Of a stretch of 64,000 nucleotides of DNA, positions 1-10,131 are shown in pieces (position 1 is the stretch's first letter; each line of letters begins with the position of its first letter). Under the pieces are notes generated by a model. It did not search any database. It was not told the DNA's origin and worked only from the letters and a program-made list of their open reading frames with translations. The stretch is from NCBI RefSeq assembly GCF_049243985.1, contig NC_135380.1:24352501-24416500 (forward strand), read 5' to 3'. Both the position numbers and the translations under genes were made by a program. This DNA is from Paroedura picta. Taxonomy: Eukaryota; Chordata; Lepidosauria; Squamata; Gekkonidae.

Positions 1-100
1 GCTAGCTACCTGTTTAACCTGTGCCTCGAGTGTTAGTGAGGCATCGATGGTCACCCCTAAATTCCTGGCCTGAGATGCGATATTAAGTTATTAAGTAAAA
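1..100 (-). repeat. LINE reverse-transcriptase fragment
   Basis: The minus strand reads ARNLGVTIDASLTLEAQV. This resembles the 'NLGV..D..L' motif near the C-terminal end of the reverse-transcriptase region in CR1/L2-type LINEs. An in-frame stop lies just upstream and the copy runs off the window edge, so it is a dead fragment. The exact clade is not certain. Confidence 0.6.
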
Positions 101-340
101 CTATGGCCATTGTGCCAATATAGACTAATAATCTGGAATAAAAGAAAGGCAACTGCTTTGGTTGTCAGGATTTAATTAGTGCTAAAACAAAATCCTGATC
201 TGTCAACAGTTGCTACTTTTTTTTGTTCTTTAAAAAATCATTTTCTCTTACTGTTGAAAACTGCAATTGTTTCCTTACATAACTAAAGATCATACCAAGT
301 TGCTCCCCTGAACAAATTAATATTTTCTTAGCAAAAATGC

Positions 341-620
341 AGAGCCTCTTGTGGCGCAGAGTGGTAAGGCAGCCATCTGAAAGCTTTGCTCATGAGGTTG
401 GGAGTTCAATCCCAGCAGCCGGCTCAAGGTTGACTCAGCCTTCCATCCTTCCGAGGTCGGTAAAATGAGTACCCAGCTTGCTGGGGGGTAAACGGTCATG
501 ACTGGGGAAGGCACTGGCAAACCACCCCGTATTGAGTCTGCCACGAAAACGCTGGAGGGCGTCACCCCAAGGGTCAGACATGACTCGGTGCTTGCACAGG
601 GGATACCTTTACCTTTACCT
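341..620 (+). repeat. tRNA-derived SINE with ACCTTT tail, copy 1
   Basis: The head contains an A-box-like TGGCGCAGAGTGG and a B-box-like GAGTTCAATCCC, the two internal pol III promoter elements of a tRNA. The body continues to GTGCTTGCACAGGGGATACC and a short ACCTTT repeat tail. The copy is full length and flanked by a perfect 13-bp target duplication TTAGCAAAAATGC (328-340 and 621-633), so it is fairly young. I believe it belongs to the squamate Squam1/Sauria group, but the family name is from memory. Confidence 0.88.
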
Positions 621-936
621 TTAGCAAAAATGCCCAATTACTTCAACTTTCTTTTTCCTTGACATGCTTAGTAATCTCCATTCTTTTTCTTCCTTTGCAG
701 CATTTCCTTTTTATTTTAATGTAGCAACTTTAGTTTATGTGGCATTTGGTGATTTACTAACTGGTTTTACGTTGTGAGCGCTATAAATGACAACCTAGAC
801 CTAGACAAGCAATTTATGCCAGCCAGGGATGCCCACCTAGAGCCACTTTCCCCCTACTTGTTGCCACAGGATTCCTCTGGAAACCAGACCCATTTTCTCT
901 CCCCATCTTATTTTATAATGCTTTCCTTCCTTATAG

Positions 937-992
937 AATGTGCCAACAAGACTCTGGCTGTTGTCTCCATCTCCATCTGTAAGGAACTGGGG
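937..992 (+). CDS. Penultimate coding exon of an unidentified gene
   Basis: A pyrimidine-rich acceptor ending TTATAG precedes this 56-bp exon, and a GTAAGG donor follows it. The frame starts with a split codon (two bases carried here) and reads CANKTLAVVSISICKELG, ending in phase 0. The next exon begins in phase 0, so the two join without a break. I do not recognise the protein. Exon size, open frame and consensus splice sites are the evidence. Earlier exons must lie left of the window. Confidence 0.55.
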
Positions 993-1126
993 GTAAGGGT
1001 CCTTTGATGCCTCTCGGGCATGCTGGTGCTATCAGCTGTTGAAATTCACACCCCTGAGTGCTCCCTGTTAATGTTTATTTTTCTCTGGCTCTCATTCTGC
1101 AGCCCTGATATTGGGTGGATCTGGAG

Positions 1127-1237
1127 CAGGGGTAGTCAAACTGCGGCCCTCCAGATGTCCATGGACTACCATTCCCAGAAGCCTTCTGGGAATGGTAGTC
1201 CATGGACATCTGGAGGGCTGCAGTTTGACTACCCCTA
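1127..1237. mobile_element. Hairpin hAT-type MITE, copy 1
   Basis: This is an inverted repeat starting CAGGGGTAGTCAAACTG and ending with the complement. It lies inside the intron between the two terminal exons of the left-edge gene. The central GCCAGC stem found in full copies is missing, leaving 111 bp instead of 136. Both arms read TACCATTCCC where other copies read TACAATTCCC. No convincing 8-bp target duplication is left. Confidence 0.8.
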
Positions 1238-1466
1238 CCCTAGAAGATAAAAGGGCTGGCAAGTGGCTGCTGAAAGCAGCAGCCCACGGTGGTATCTTCT
1301 GTGCCATTTAGTGCCAGTGATGGGAGTGATGCTACGGGACATTTCTCCTCCATGTTTCTAGCTGATTGTGAGGTTGGGTGTGGGTTTCTGTTTCCACAAA
1401 GATGAACGTTTGCATCCAGTGTGTAGGAGTGCTGACCTTTTTGCTTTACCTTGATCTCTGTTCCAG

Positions 1467-1592
1467 GTCCTGCGAGAACTGCCAGGGAAAACAGAGCCCA
1501 TTTTCCAACTCTCTGGGACCTTCACTGACAAAGAGAATCGAAAGAAACTGGGGAAATTCATTGAGCAGTTTATCTGGCAATCAGCGTATTAG
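1467..1592 (+). CDS. Terminal coding exon and stop of an unidentified gene
   Basis: After a TTCCAG acceptor the frame encodes 41 residues, beginning VLRELPGKTEPIFQLSGTF and ending FIEQFIWQSAY, then TAG. Together with the preceding exon this gives a C-terminus of about 60 residues in which two strand-like stretches (AVVSISI, PIFQLSGTF) precede a charged helix (DKENRKKLGKFIEQF). I could not match it to a known family. An AATAAA signal about 130 bases beyond the stop supports a true 3' exon. The gene converges on FAHD2A, tail to tail. An alternative is a decayed pseudogene, but the intact joined frame argues against that. Confidence 0.6.
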   Translation, partial: VLRELPGKTEPIFQLSGTFTDKENRKKLGKFIEQFIWQSAY

Positions 1593-1720
1593 TTCCTGCT
1601 TCTTTTGCTCAAGCAGAGGTCACCCTGTCCTCAAGCCTGTCTCATTATGACACATCTAAAACCCCTGGAGTTTGAATAGTTGGCAGATCCTGTAGAGAGT
1701 CTGAATAGGAGTTATTCCGC

Positions 1721-1726
1721 AATAAA
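1721..1726 (+). terminator. Poly(A) signal of the left-edge gene
   Basis: A canonical AATAAA lies 129 bases after the TAG, followed by a GT-rich stretch (ACGTGTTGC, then TTGATGTGTC). This is what a mammalian-type cleavage site needs. It would give a short 3' UTR. Confidence 0.5.
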
Positions 1727-2428
1727 ACGTGTTGCAGTTTTCTGGCTGGTCTAGAGAGCTCACATGTTGATGTGTCTAAAATTTCTTAGACTTGACTACC
1801 TACTTCTCCCCATATACAAAATTTCCACCCAGCATGGCTTTAAACATTTAAACTTCTATATTCAAAAAGTGCACCTTGTACCTGCCTTCACAGGGTTAGA
1901 AATGTTTCTTTACACTCCACCAGCTGCATTGGTGCTTGGGGCCACATGGAATACAAACTGAAGCAACTGGTTGGCTGTGGTGAGAAGGGCCACAGAAGCG
2001 CGGAATATGTCCAGATTCAACCAGATCAATTTGTAAACGCTTAAGACTGTCCAACATGCCCTCCTTCCTGTGTTGACCTTGTTGTCCTCACTCCCTGTTT
2101 CTTTTGCCTTAAAGAAATTAACATATGTACCTATGAACTTGTACTGTAGCTTTTGGGATGCCAGAACAGAGGAACCCTCCCAAGCCTGGTTAGAAGTGGG
2201 ACAGGCAGGTCCACTGTGAATCACGTGTAAACCCCTTCACATGTACTGTCTTTAATCGCTGCTATTCATGGAAGGGTCCAGAAACTGTTGACTGGGACTG
2301 TGGTTGGCTGTCTCTCCAGTCTGGGGGCTATGAGTCATTCCAGAAGAGGCACTCAATCTGTGTTCCTGATTAGAAATTAGTATTAAGGCATTTGTAGCTG
2401 CAGCTGTCCAGGATCAGAAGCCACCCAT
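1727..2428. other. Gap between two convergent 3' ends
   Basis: This stretch separates the plus-strand poly(A) signal from the FAHD2A stop. On the minus strand an ATTAAA variant signal (plus-strand TTTAAT at 2251-2256) lies about 175 bases after the FAHD2A stop and could end that transcript. No repeat or open exon is evident. Most of it is probably the 3' UTR of FAHD2A. Confidence 0.4.
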
Positions 2429-2491
2429 TCAAACCACCTTGTTTCGGATAGTTCCCAGTTCATCGATCTCGCACTGTACTTCATCTCCTCC
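2429..2491 (-). CDS. FAHD2A: FAHD2A coding exon 7 (last)
   Basis: A TTTACTGCAG acceptor opens a phase-0 exon reading [20 protein letters not shown] and then TGA. This matches the conserved FAHD2 C-terminus (residues 305-324). Confidence 0.94.
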   Translation of the reverse strand, partial: GGDEVQCEIDELGTIRNKVV

Positions 2492-5400
2492 CTGCAGTAA
2501 ACAAGCATTGGGTTAGTCCCCTTCTTGGAGGTAGCACATATAAAACTCTTTATATAAGCGTCTTGGCTGTGCCAAAGCCTGTTCTAGTCTGCCCCCCCCC
2601 CAAACAATCTTTGCAGTCTCTTATAAAAAAAAGAAATTGAACAGGCTTCGAAGCATGAATTTGCACTTTCATGGTGGTTAACAGTTACCACACAAAATAA
2701 AGACACAGCGAAAAAAACTTTTGTAAACCATAAAGCTCAGAGTGATGGTTCTAGCTGTCGCAGACAATAGCCCCTCCTAGTCTTCATCACTTAACGTAGA
2801 GGAAGAGTTAGTTCTTATATGCTGCTTTTCTCTACCCGAAGGAGGCTCAAAGCAGCTTACATTCGCCTTTCCTCTCCCACCAACAAGACACCCTGTGAGG
2901 TGGGTGAGGCTGAGAGAGCCCTGATATTCCTGCACAGTCAGAACAGTTTTCTCAGTGCTGTGGCGAGCCCAAAATCACCCAGCTGGCTGCATTGGGGGGG
3001 GGGGGAGTGCAGAATCAAACCCGGCTTGCCAGATTAGAAGTCTGCACTCCTAACCACTACACCAAGCTGGCTCTCCAAACAGCTCTTGCCAAGGTAGTTA
3101 ATCTTTCAGGAGAGGAAGAAGGCCAAAAATGCACATGTCCTAACTGATAAGAGTAGGCGGTAAATATAAAGAGACTACAAGGAAGTGAGCCTCAGAGGAG
3201 GGCAGTATATAAATATAATAATAAAATAAAAACTGAAGTTGCCTTAACAACACCCACGCTCTACTGAGAGCAGCACTCACCTTCAGGAACACCGGAGGCT
3301 TCTGGAAAACTCCGACACCTGGAGGCGTCCCTGTGAGGAAAATGTCACCTGGGTACAGGGTGACAAACCTGCCAAGAACAACATGCTGACATCAAGACAC
3401 ACTTTTCCAGACAGGTCTCGTGAAAGCTGAATTCCGTGGCCCATTCTGGGCTCCCAGCATGCCTGTGATCCTGCCTATCCCTTCTTCAGCCTACATTTAA
3501 GGTGGCTTCTAACAGTCAAAGCTTGAGAAGTATAAAAACTAGAACATAATAAGTTATGCAGAAGAAAGGAGAAAAGCTAGTTTTTTGGTACCCTGTTTTT
3601 AGCTACCCGGCAGCTTACAATCACCTTCCCTTCCTCTCCCCACAAGAAACACCCTGTGAGGTAGGTGGGGCTGAGAGAGCTCAGAGAAAGCTGTGTCTGG
3701 CCCAAGTTCGCCCAGCTGGTGCCATGTGGAGGAATGGGGGAATCAGAAGATTAGAGGCTGCCACTCTTAACCACTACAAGACAAACGTGGATGCATATAA
3801 ACGTGGCTACATGCAAAAGATCCTGCTGGGGTTCAGCAGAGCTACACATTCCCTGCCTATTTGACTGACAGGTCATTATGGGTCTAGATAGAAAGCAGAG
3901 TACTATAGCAGGCCTTTGTTCAAAGGCAATGAGCTGTAAACCACCAAAGCTGTCTTAACAATGGCCCATGCACCCTTTCTAGACACAAAAGGGAAGTATA
4001 TTGATACTCTTCAGTGTTTGGGGGCAATAACTAACAAGGCCCTGCACCTAGCTGCCACTGATCTTGCTTCCTTAATTGAAAGGAGTTGGAGACAGGCCTT
4101 CACTCTACGCATGAGGGGGTGCATTAGAAGGAGAACTCTGAAAGATATGCAGACCCACTTCATGGAGGGCTATGAAAGTCAAAACCAGAACTTTGAACTG
4201 GGTCAGAAATTGGCAGTGTAATTGCCAGATTTCACCAGCGGCACGGTCTGCAGACCACTTTATACAAGCCATTGATTCAAGAGACAAGGACCAAGGAGCA
4301 CTTACTTGGAGACCCATGCAATGAGTGCCTCTGTTTTGAAGATCAGCTGGTTGGTGTTGCTGTTTTGGACAAGCTTCCCATTCACTTTGCAGCGGATCCC
4401 CAGGTTGTGGGGGTCTAGGCAGAAAGAAGCAAATAAGGTCTCCAATGGGGAAGAGAGCAGGCAGCCTCAAGCGAGTGCAGGAAACTTTTGCATCTAGGGG
4501 ATGGGGGATAAACACAGATCGGAAGACCAGGGCTGGCTAAGGAAGCACTGCGTTTTTTAAAAATGTCAAAAACGCTACCAAAAATTCTAATTCAGTGTCA
4601 AGCAAAGCTGAGCTATAATGACCTGCATCAGTTATTTAAATCAAGCAACTTAATGCTAGCCAGATGATCTGGTGAGAAAAGGAGGGAAATGCTCCTTCCA
4701 CAATGGGGCTGGCTAACCCTCGAGGAGGGGGTTAGTACTTGCATTTCCACAAGCAAGATTTGTCAGTATGTGTGCCTGTCCATTATGTGCAGCAGGATGC
4801 GGGTGGCCAGGATTGGTGGGCCTTGTGAAGGAAGGTGTGATGTCCCGAGCAACAGGGATGGGAGCAGGTAGGCTGGGGTAAGAGGCCACAGCTTGGTGCC
4901 AAAGGGTGTTGCCAGACCCACAGGCTGCCTAAAAGGGTGCTGGGAGTTCCTCTTGTAGCAGCTGGCCAGCAAAGCTGTCCCGAGGCAGCCTTGTCAAGGT
5001 AAGACATGGGCAACAGGAAGATAAAAGGACTTTGCTGCTTCCACACCTGACACAGAGCTCTTGGTGACCAGAGCTGGTCCCAGTGGGCAGAAGGTGTCAA
5101 ACGTTTTCCCCAGAAGCCACTGCTTCCCATTCTTCTCCATCTGCCAGTCTCTGGCACTCACGTCGTGGGCGACGGTGAACCCTGCAACATGGCTCATGGC
5201 ATCCGACTCCTGGGGGAGACAGACATGCATAACAAACAGGGCTTCTCTCTCAAGCAGGTGCCTGCTAAGGTCTCCAGGCCTGGGAGTGTGAAACCGGTGG
5301 CAGCAGCTCAGCTGGAGCTAAAAAACGGGGCTTAATCCTGGATTTCCACCCTTGTTCTTATTCCTCTCCCTCCCTGCCCTTGCCTTTCCTCTCTCCATTT

Positions 5401-8340
5401 TGTATCCTTTGATCCCTCCCTTCCTCTGCTACTCACTTGATCACCTTCCCTGCAACCAGAATTTAGAGCATAAACACCTGGGGGCAGGGATCTGTTGGAT
5501 ATTTTTTAGAAATTAATGAAATACTGCCAAGTCCCCTGCACTCTGATGCTGCTGCATTCATCATAGTCACAGCTATGATGCCGAGATCAGATTGCTTTAG
5601 CCTTATCCTTGACCTTGCTGAGAAGATGGGTTACGGAATCAAAACAAACGAAGGAAAAAGGACTGGGTGCTTAGATAAGACAACCTGGATGTGCTTTCCT
5701 TTCTTCCCGATGACAAAGGCCAGCTCCACTTCCCAGTCGACTTTCTAGAGGAGGGAAAAACAGGTAAGGTTGACATTTACGTTTGGTACCCGAAGAGACG
5801 CGATTAGAATCCTCCCAATTCTACACAGTCGTAAAAACATGCTAGCACAGCATGCAGAGGAAGCATATAGTAGGCAAAGCAATACATCAGACCTTGTTAA
5901 AGGTAACGTGTGCCATCAAGCCATGATGAAATCCACTCAAGGTGACCCTGAGAAGTTCCACCCATTAGGGTTTTCAAGGCAAGAGTTAAGAAGAGGTAGT
6001 TTTCTATTTGTTTTCCTCTAGATAGTAACCCCTGTCTTAAGTCTCCCACCCAAGTAATGTCCGTGCTTAGCTTTTAAGCGCTGGTGAGTCTGGGCTCTTA
6101 GAGCTGCTACACTGTTCTTGTTACCGATCATGTTTCCCCAAGACTGTGCAATTCAAGAAAATACCAATGAGTGGGCGATGAAAGGAGATACAGGTGGGTT
6201 GGAGGCAGGGGTTGGTAGCCAGGGGCAAGGATGTAAACCAGGGGTGGCCAAACTGTGGCTCTCCAGAAGTCCATGGACTGCAATTACCATAAGCATGGTG
6301 CTGGCAAGGGGCTCATGGTAATTGTAGTCCACGAACACCTGGAGAGCCAGTTTGGCCACCCCTGATGTAAACAAATCAATGTCCCCCTATGAAGTTCCTT
6401 TTTCACCTATACTTCTATAATGACTTGGATGCCATTAAAAAAAAGAAGAATGCTCTCTTGCAGGAGTGGAGGATACAGACAACAGGGAATCCAACTCCTT
6501 GCTTTTGAGCTAGGGACTCATACACAGTTGGCCATCCTGCAGGTCGCTGTCCTGGCCTGAACTTTCAATGATTGGGTCACTTCCTGCTTCCATGAGAAGA
6601 GATTCCTGCTGGAGGAAACAACCCACAACATTAGTGGCATTTACACTGCTCTCTGCTGGGAGGACGATCTCATCATAGGGGCCCACAATGGAGCTGGGGA
6701 ACTTGCTGAATATGATGGGCTCCTTGGGGATTTTCACATTCTGTTCCAAGCAGTGGTCTACATAGTTCATCCCCACGCAGATCACTTTATCTGGGTTAGT
6801 TATGGGAGCCAAGAGGGACACTTCGGCACGAGGCAGGACATGTTGGCCAGATTCTTGGGCCCTGTGGATACAGAGAAGAGGGAACATGAAAATCTTTCCA
6901 GGGAACCTGTGACAGTGTCACACTTTAGGGTAGAGGATGGAGACCAACATCAGTTTTTGTGTGGTGTAAGAAATGGATCTCTTCTCATGCTGTGCGTACT
7001 CATTCAAATTTTGTGACTTGTTCTGAATCACTTTCTTTTTTCTGGGGGGAAAATCTAAACTGTGTGAAACTGGTTTTGGATACACAAAATTGGTATATAA
7101 TCCATAGGAAGCTTAACCTCTCAAATGGCTTCCAACATTCTGAAACCTGTTATATCCAGACAAGAAAGCTCCAGTCCGCACCTCAATCATAAATTCACTG
7201 TCTCAGGCCTCCATCTGTAATACGGACATCTGTAAGACGGGTATAATGCTGACCTGCCTACATTAACTAATTTGTACTCTCTAAATGTTAAGTCACACAA
7301 TAACAATTAGACTAACAGAATAAGGATTAATCTTGATATAATTAAAATTGCAAAACTGCTATTACCAAAAAAACTGGAAAACCAGTAAGCATCTTACAAT
7401 CAGCTTCTGAGTTCAAAAAGTATGGGGTACTGCAAAACTATCAGCATTTTTATAATGAAAAAAATATTTTTCTGACAGCTGGAATCTTTAAAAAATGTTT
7501 TGGAGGAATTAAATATGACATTAGAGTTCAATTGTGCCTCACTTTTACATTAAGAGAGTGACAGAAATGAGAAAATAATCAAAACTGTGTTAATTTAGTA
7601 ACTGTTACATCAACAAGCTTTAAAGTTTGTATTTAAAACATTGTAATGATTGCTAATGTATAATTCCTGAAATGAAAGTGATTTTGTATTGTACTGTGAA
7701 TTTTTTTTTGAAAATAAAAATTATATTTAACAAAAAGAGAGAACGAGAAGTTCTCTGTGCTATCCAGCAGTGCACAGCTTGCTGCAGTCGTTGTTAGGAG
7801 CACTGATGACTAATCTGGCGAGCCGGGTTTCATTCCCCACTCCTCCTCCACATGCAGCCAGCTGGGTGATCTTGGCTGCCACAGCACTGATAAAGCTGTT
7901 CTGACCGAGCAGTGATATCTGGGCTCTCTCAGCCTCTCCTACCTCACAGGCTGTTTGTTGTAGGGAAAGGAAAGGGAAGGCGAATGTAAGTTGCTTTGAG
8001 ACTCCTTTGGGTAGAGAAAAGCGGCATAGAAGAACCAAATCTTATTTCCCCTCCCCCCCCCATACCTCTTAGCTACAGCAAATGCTGCATCTCCTTCCTC
8101 TAGGAATGCCCTCATGGTCCTGGGCAGAGATGGATCAAAAGCGTTCAGGTCTACCACGTTGCCTCCATCTTTCTCTTCCAATCCGATCCTGGGTGCAGCT
8201 GCTGATCCCTTGCCTTGGAACTGGACCAACCTCATGGCTCTGCGCAGATGGGAAAAACCCCTGGAGCCCAACTTCCGACAGCTCTGACTCCCTGGCACTG
8301 CCTGGCCCAACCTGAGACCTCTTTGCAACAGGAACCACAT
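2429..8340 (-). CDS. FAHD2A: FAHD2A, FAH-domain protein 2A (complete, 7 coding exons)
   Basis: This is the fumarylacetoacetate hydrolase domain protein 2A. The spliced protein is 324 residues; I recall 314 for human. Residues 1-54 lack D/E and are rich in arginine, as in a mitochondrial presequence. Family landmarks are GMNYVDHC (122-129), [15 protein letters not shown] (139-153), the metal-ligand pair in DWEVELAF (E169, E171), the third ligand in [10 protein letters not shown] (D200), [12 protein letters not shown] (218-229) and [11 protein letters not shown] (286-296). All are intact, so the enzyme looks active. FAHD family members act on small oxo-acids, and FAHD2 has been linked to oxaloacetate tautomerisation, which I cite from memory. 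All introns have GT/AG ends and phases that join cleanly. KCNIP3 lies upstream on the same strand. Confidence 0.95.
2802..3076 (-). repeat. Sauria-type SINE
   Basis: This is a full-length reverse copy in the last FAHD2A intron. It ends in the complement of the tRNA-like head (CTAACCACTACACCAAGCTG) and starts with the complement of the 3' end (GTTCTTATATGCTGCTTTTC). A run of 13 G's interrupts the middle. Confidence 0.85.
3178..3230 (+). repeat. LINE 3'-end fragment
   Basis: GAGGGCAGTATATAAATATA followed by AATAATAAAATAAAA resembles the 'gccgccc...ggcggnatataaat' 3' tail of squamate L2/CR1-type LINEs. Confidence 0.45.
3281..3368 (-). CDS. FAHD2A: FAHD2A coding exon 6
   Basis: The exon encodes residues 276-304 ([20 protein letters not shown], then FQKPPVFLK), including the glycine-rich TGTPPGVG loop typical of FAH-fold enzymes. 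Acceptor TTCTTGGCAG and donor GTGAGT are consensus. Confidence 0.95.
3561..3781 (-). repeat. Sauria-type SINE, diverged
   Basis: CACCCTGTGAGGTAGGTGGG and CTCTTAACCACTACAAG are recognisable on the plus strand as the complement of the SINE. The copy is more diverged than its neighbours and lies in FAHD2A intron 5. Confidence 0.75.
4306..4414 (-). CDS. FAHD2A: FAHD2A coding exon 5
   Basis: The exon encodes residues 239-275, including [20 protein letters not shown]. Both ends split codons: GAC is completed at its start and AAG at its end by the flanking exons. Acceptor CTGCCTAG and donor GTAAGT are consensus. Confidence 0.95.
5047..5209 (-). CDS. FAHD2A: FAHD2A coding exon 4, third metal ligand
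   Basis: The exon encodes residues 185-238. It holds [16 protein letters not shown], whose D200 should be the third acidic metal ligand, and [20 protein letters not shown]. It is the most conserved exon against the human protein as I remember it. Confidence 0.96.
5685..5744 (-). CDS. FAHD2A: FAHD2A coding exon 3, E-x-E metal ligands
   Basis: Twenty codons read [21 protein letters not shown]169 and E171 fit the E-x-E metal pair of the family. This 60-bp exon is phase 0 at both ends. Confidence 0.95.
5915..6000 (-). repeat. 5S-SINE tail fragment
   Basis: GGTGACCCTGAG and AGGGTTTTCAAGGCAAGAG match the body of the 5S-rRNA-derived SINE that is better preserved near 19.8 kb. The 5S-like head is absent. 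Confidence 0.5.
6239..6364. mobile_element. Hairpin hAT-type MITE, GGCCAAACTG subtype
   Basis: The element begins CAGGGGTGGCCAAACTGTGG and ends with its near complement. A perfect 8-bp target duplication, ATGTAAAC, lies on both sides (6231-6238 and 6365-6372), the length typical of hAT transposition. It sits in FAHD2A intron 2. Confidence 0.92.
6645..6861 (-). CDS. FAHD2A: FAHD2A coding exon 2
   Basis: The exon encodes residues 93-164 and completes R92. It includes [16 protein letters not shown] and [20 protein letters not shown] place its end before GTAAAT, which keeps phase 0 and the same residue count as human. An overlapping GTGTAA two bases earlier would shift the frame. Confidence 0.93.
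7200..7735 (+). repeat. AT-rich stretch, possible LINE 3' end
   Basis: The stretch ends GAAAATAAAAATTATATTTA. It is strongly AT-rich with many stops, and one plus-strand frame reads NCYYQKNWK, faintly like the C-terminal end of a LINE ORF2. This is a weak assignment. A Sauria-type SINE follows at once. Confidence 0.3.
7765..8043 (+). repeat. Sauria-type SINE beside a splice donor
   Basis: The head (CAGTCGTTGTTAGGAGC) is partly degraded. The middle (AGCTGTTCTGACCGAGCAG) and the end (GACTCCTTTGGGTAGAGAAA) are clear. The 3' end stops about 22 bases from the FAHD2A exon 1 donor, and it lies in antisense orientation to the gene. Confidence 0.85.
8066..8340 (-). CDS. FAHD2A: FAHD2A coding exon 1 with mitochondrial presequence
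   Basis: The exon starts six bases before the ATG, after a CTTCCTGCAG acceptor, so at least one untranslated exon lies upstream. It encodes residues 1-91. The first 54 residues have eight arginines (R7, R10, R22, R27, R33, R34, R37, R51) and no acidic residue, as expected of a mitochondrial targeting peptide. The first ATG has a poor context (T at -3). A second Met at residue 36, just before RLVQFQGK, has G at -3 and aligns with an internal Met of the human protein, so a 289-residue cytosolic form is conceivable. The donor is GTATGG. Confidence 0.9.
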
Positions 8341-8346
8341 CAAAAT

Positions 8347-10131
8347 CTGCAGGAAGAGAGAGAAAGCAGTCTTTCTCATTTTGCATGAGAAGAAAACACA
8401 TCCACCAACTAATAGGCAATACTGCCCAACTTGGCTTCTGATTGGTTCTGTTCCTAGTCATTTCCTAAAATTGTTTTTGAATCTGCAAAGAATAGCCATT
8501 TCCCCTTTGTTACCTTCTTTGCTTTATTATGATTACTACCAAGTCAGAAGCCAAGAATTCCCCACCACTAAGGTAGAGACTAAAGCAGGGATAGAAATGT
8601 AGCAGAAAAAAGGCTGGGAGATAAAAATGATGGGAGGATTCCTGTTTTTTTCTGTAATTTGCTGTCAAAGAACAGGACACCCCCCCCCCAAAAAAAAAAA
8701 GCTTTCAGCCAAAGGTTGGTTTATTTATTCAGTAACCACATTTTTATAATTGCTTTCTTCTAAAGCTGATCCAGAGTCACACGCTCAGCAATGTTCATGA
8801 AGATGTGGACTCTGGTCCAAGTCCTGTACTCTAATGCTCTACTGCTTTCTCCAAATGCCTCAAGAATGGAGACCACAGAGTCCTGCTTGCTGTGCTCTGC
8901 AGCAAACTCTGCTGGGTAATCTTGGGCCAGTCCCACACACTCAGCTTAATTTACTGCATAGATGTGTTGAGAGAATAAAATGGGGAATGCTACCTGAGTT
9001 CCTCGCAAGAAGGATGAAATCAATGTAATCACCAGTGAGACTCCAGCTCAGGTGGGAGGGGATAGGGGAGGGGTGGGTCTCAAACAGATGTCTGGAGGTT
9101 CAGACCAGAAAACACAGCTAGAAAGGAAAAACAGTACAAATCAAGATATTAGTAGAAAAAATCAGAGACTGGAACCAGAGCAAAACAAAACAAAAATCAG
9201 ACAATTGAAGAAAATCAATTAGATATGTTAGAAATTGAAGAGGTACAGAAAATTTAAAAAACAGACAGAAAACACAGCCAGTGGGACCTAAAAGAGGCAG
9301 GGATCACACCTGGACTGGCTGGGCAGGGGTGTGCATTCATATGGCATGGTAAAGATGATCCCTAGATCAAGCAGGATACAACCCGCATCCCGTCCAGCTC
9401 AGCTCAGTCCACATTGATTCCAATCCTTTCCTGGAAACTCTGAGGCCGAAGTAGGACCCCCCAGCCCCAGCCCTAGCCCTGCCCGGCTACTCTAGTGGAT
9501 GTGCCTTCTGGAACTGCCACGAGCTCCTCTCCCCAGCTCCCAGGGCTGTGAGTCCCATAGGGCAGGGGTAGTCCACCAGATGTTCATGGACTACAATTCC
9601 CAGGAGCCCCTGCCAGCAAATGCTGGCAGGGGCTCATGGGAATTGTAGTCCATGAACATCTGGAGGACCACAGGTTGACTACCCCTGCCGTAGGGTGTCC
9701 CCGATGAGGCCGAAGTTGGCTCCCAGTTCCTTATCCTCCAATGCAGCCACAAGTACCAACAGCGACAAGAGTCACGACACTGACTGCAGACCTGGTGCAC
9801 CTGGGGGTGAGGATTCGCGCACACAACACAACGCCGCAAAATGTTTTAGACCCCCCCCCCCAAAAAAAACCCCAAACTCCATATATCCTTTGCACGGCAA
9901 GGTGACATGCACTGGGGCCCAATGCAAAGCCCGGTGTCCTGGGCCCCGAAGAGGGTCACTTTGCAGGGCAGCGAGCCCAGAGTCGAAGAATGCACGAACT
10001 GGGGCGGTCCAAAGCTGTTTAAATATATCACCAATGCCTGTGCGTGGAGGGGAAGGATAAAGGACAGCAAATAAGGGACTGGGGATCAACTGGTCTCCTG
10101 GGGCAGCGACATTTCCCCCCGGCTGCTTTAC
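8347..10131 (-). other. FAHD2A: FAHD2A intron 1
   Basis: The intron holds one hairpin MITE (9563-9687), a purine-rich stretch around 9120-9290 (lys/gln-rich frames, perhaps an old LINE piece) and several short homopolymers. I see no other exon. Confidence 0.5.
9563..9687. mobile_element. Hairpin hAT-type MITE, copy with an internal deletion
   Basis: The right arm is complete; the left arm lacks about 11 bases after GGGGTAGTC. The flanks CCATAGGG and CCGTAGGG match at 7 of 8 positions, a decayed target duplication. Both arms carry TGTTCATGGAC instead of TGTCCATGGAC. Confidence 0.88.
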
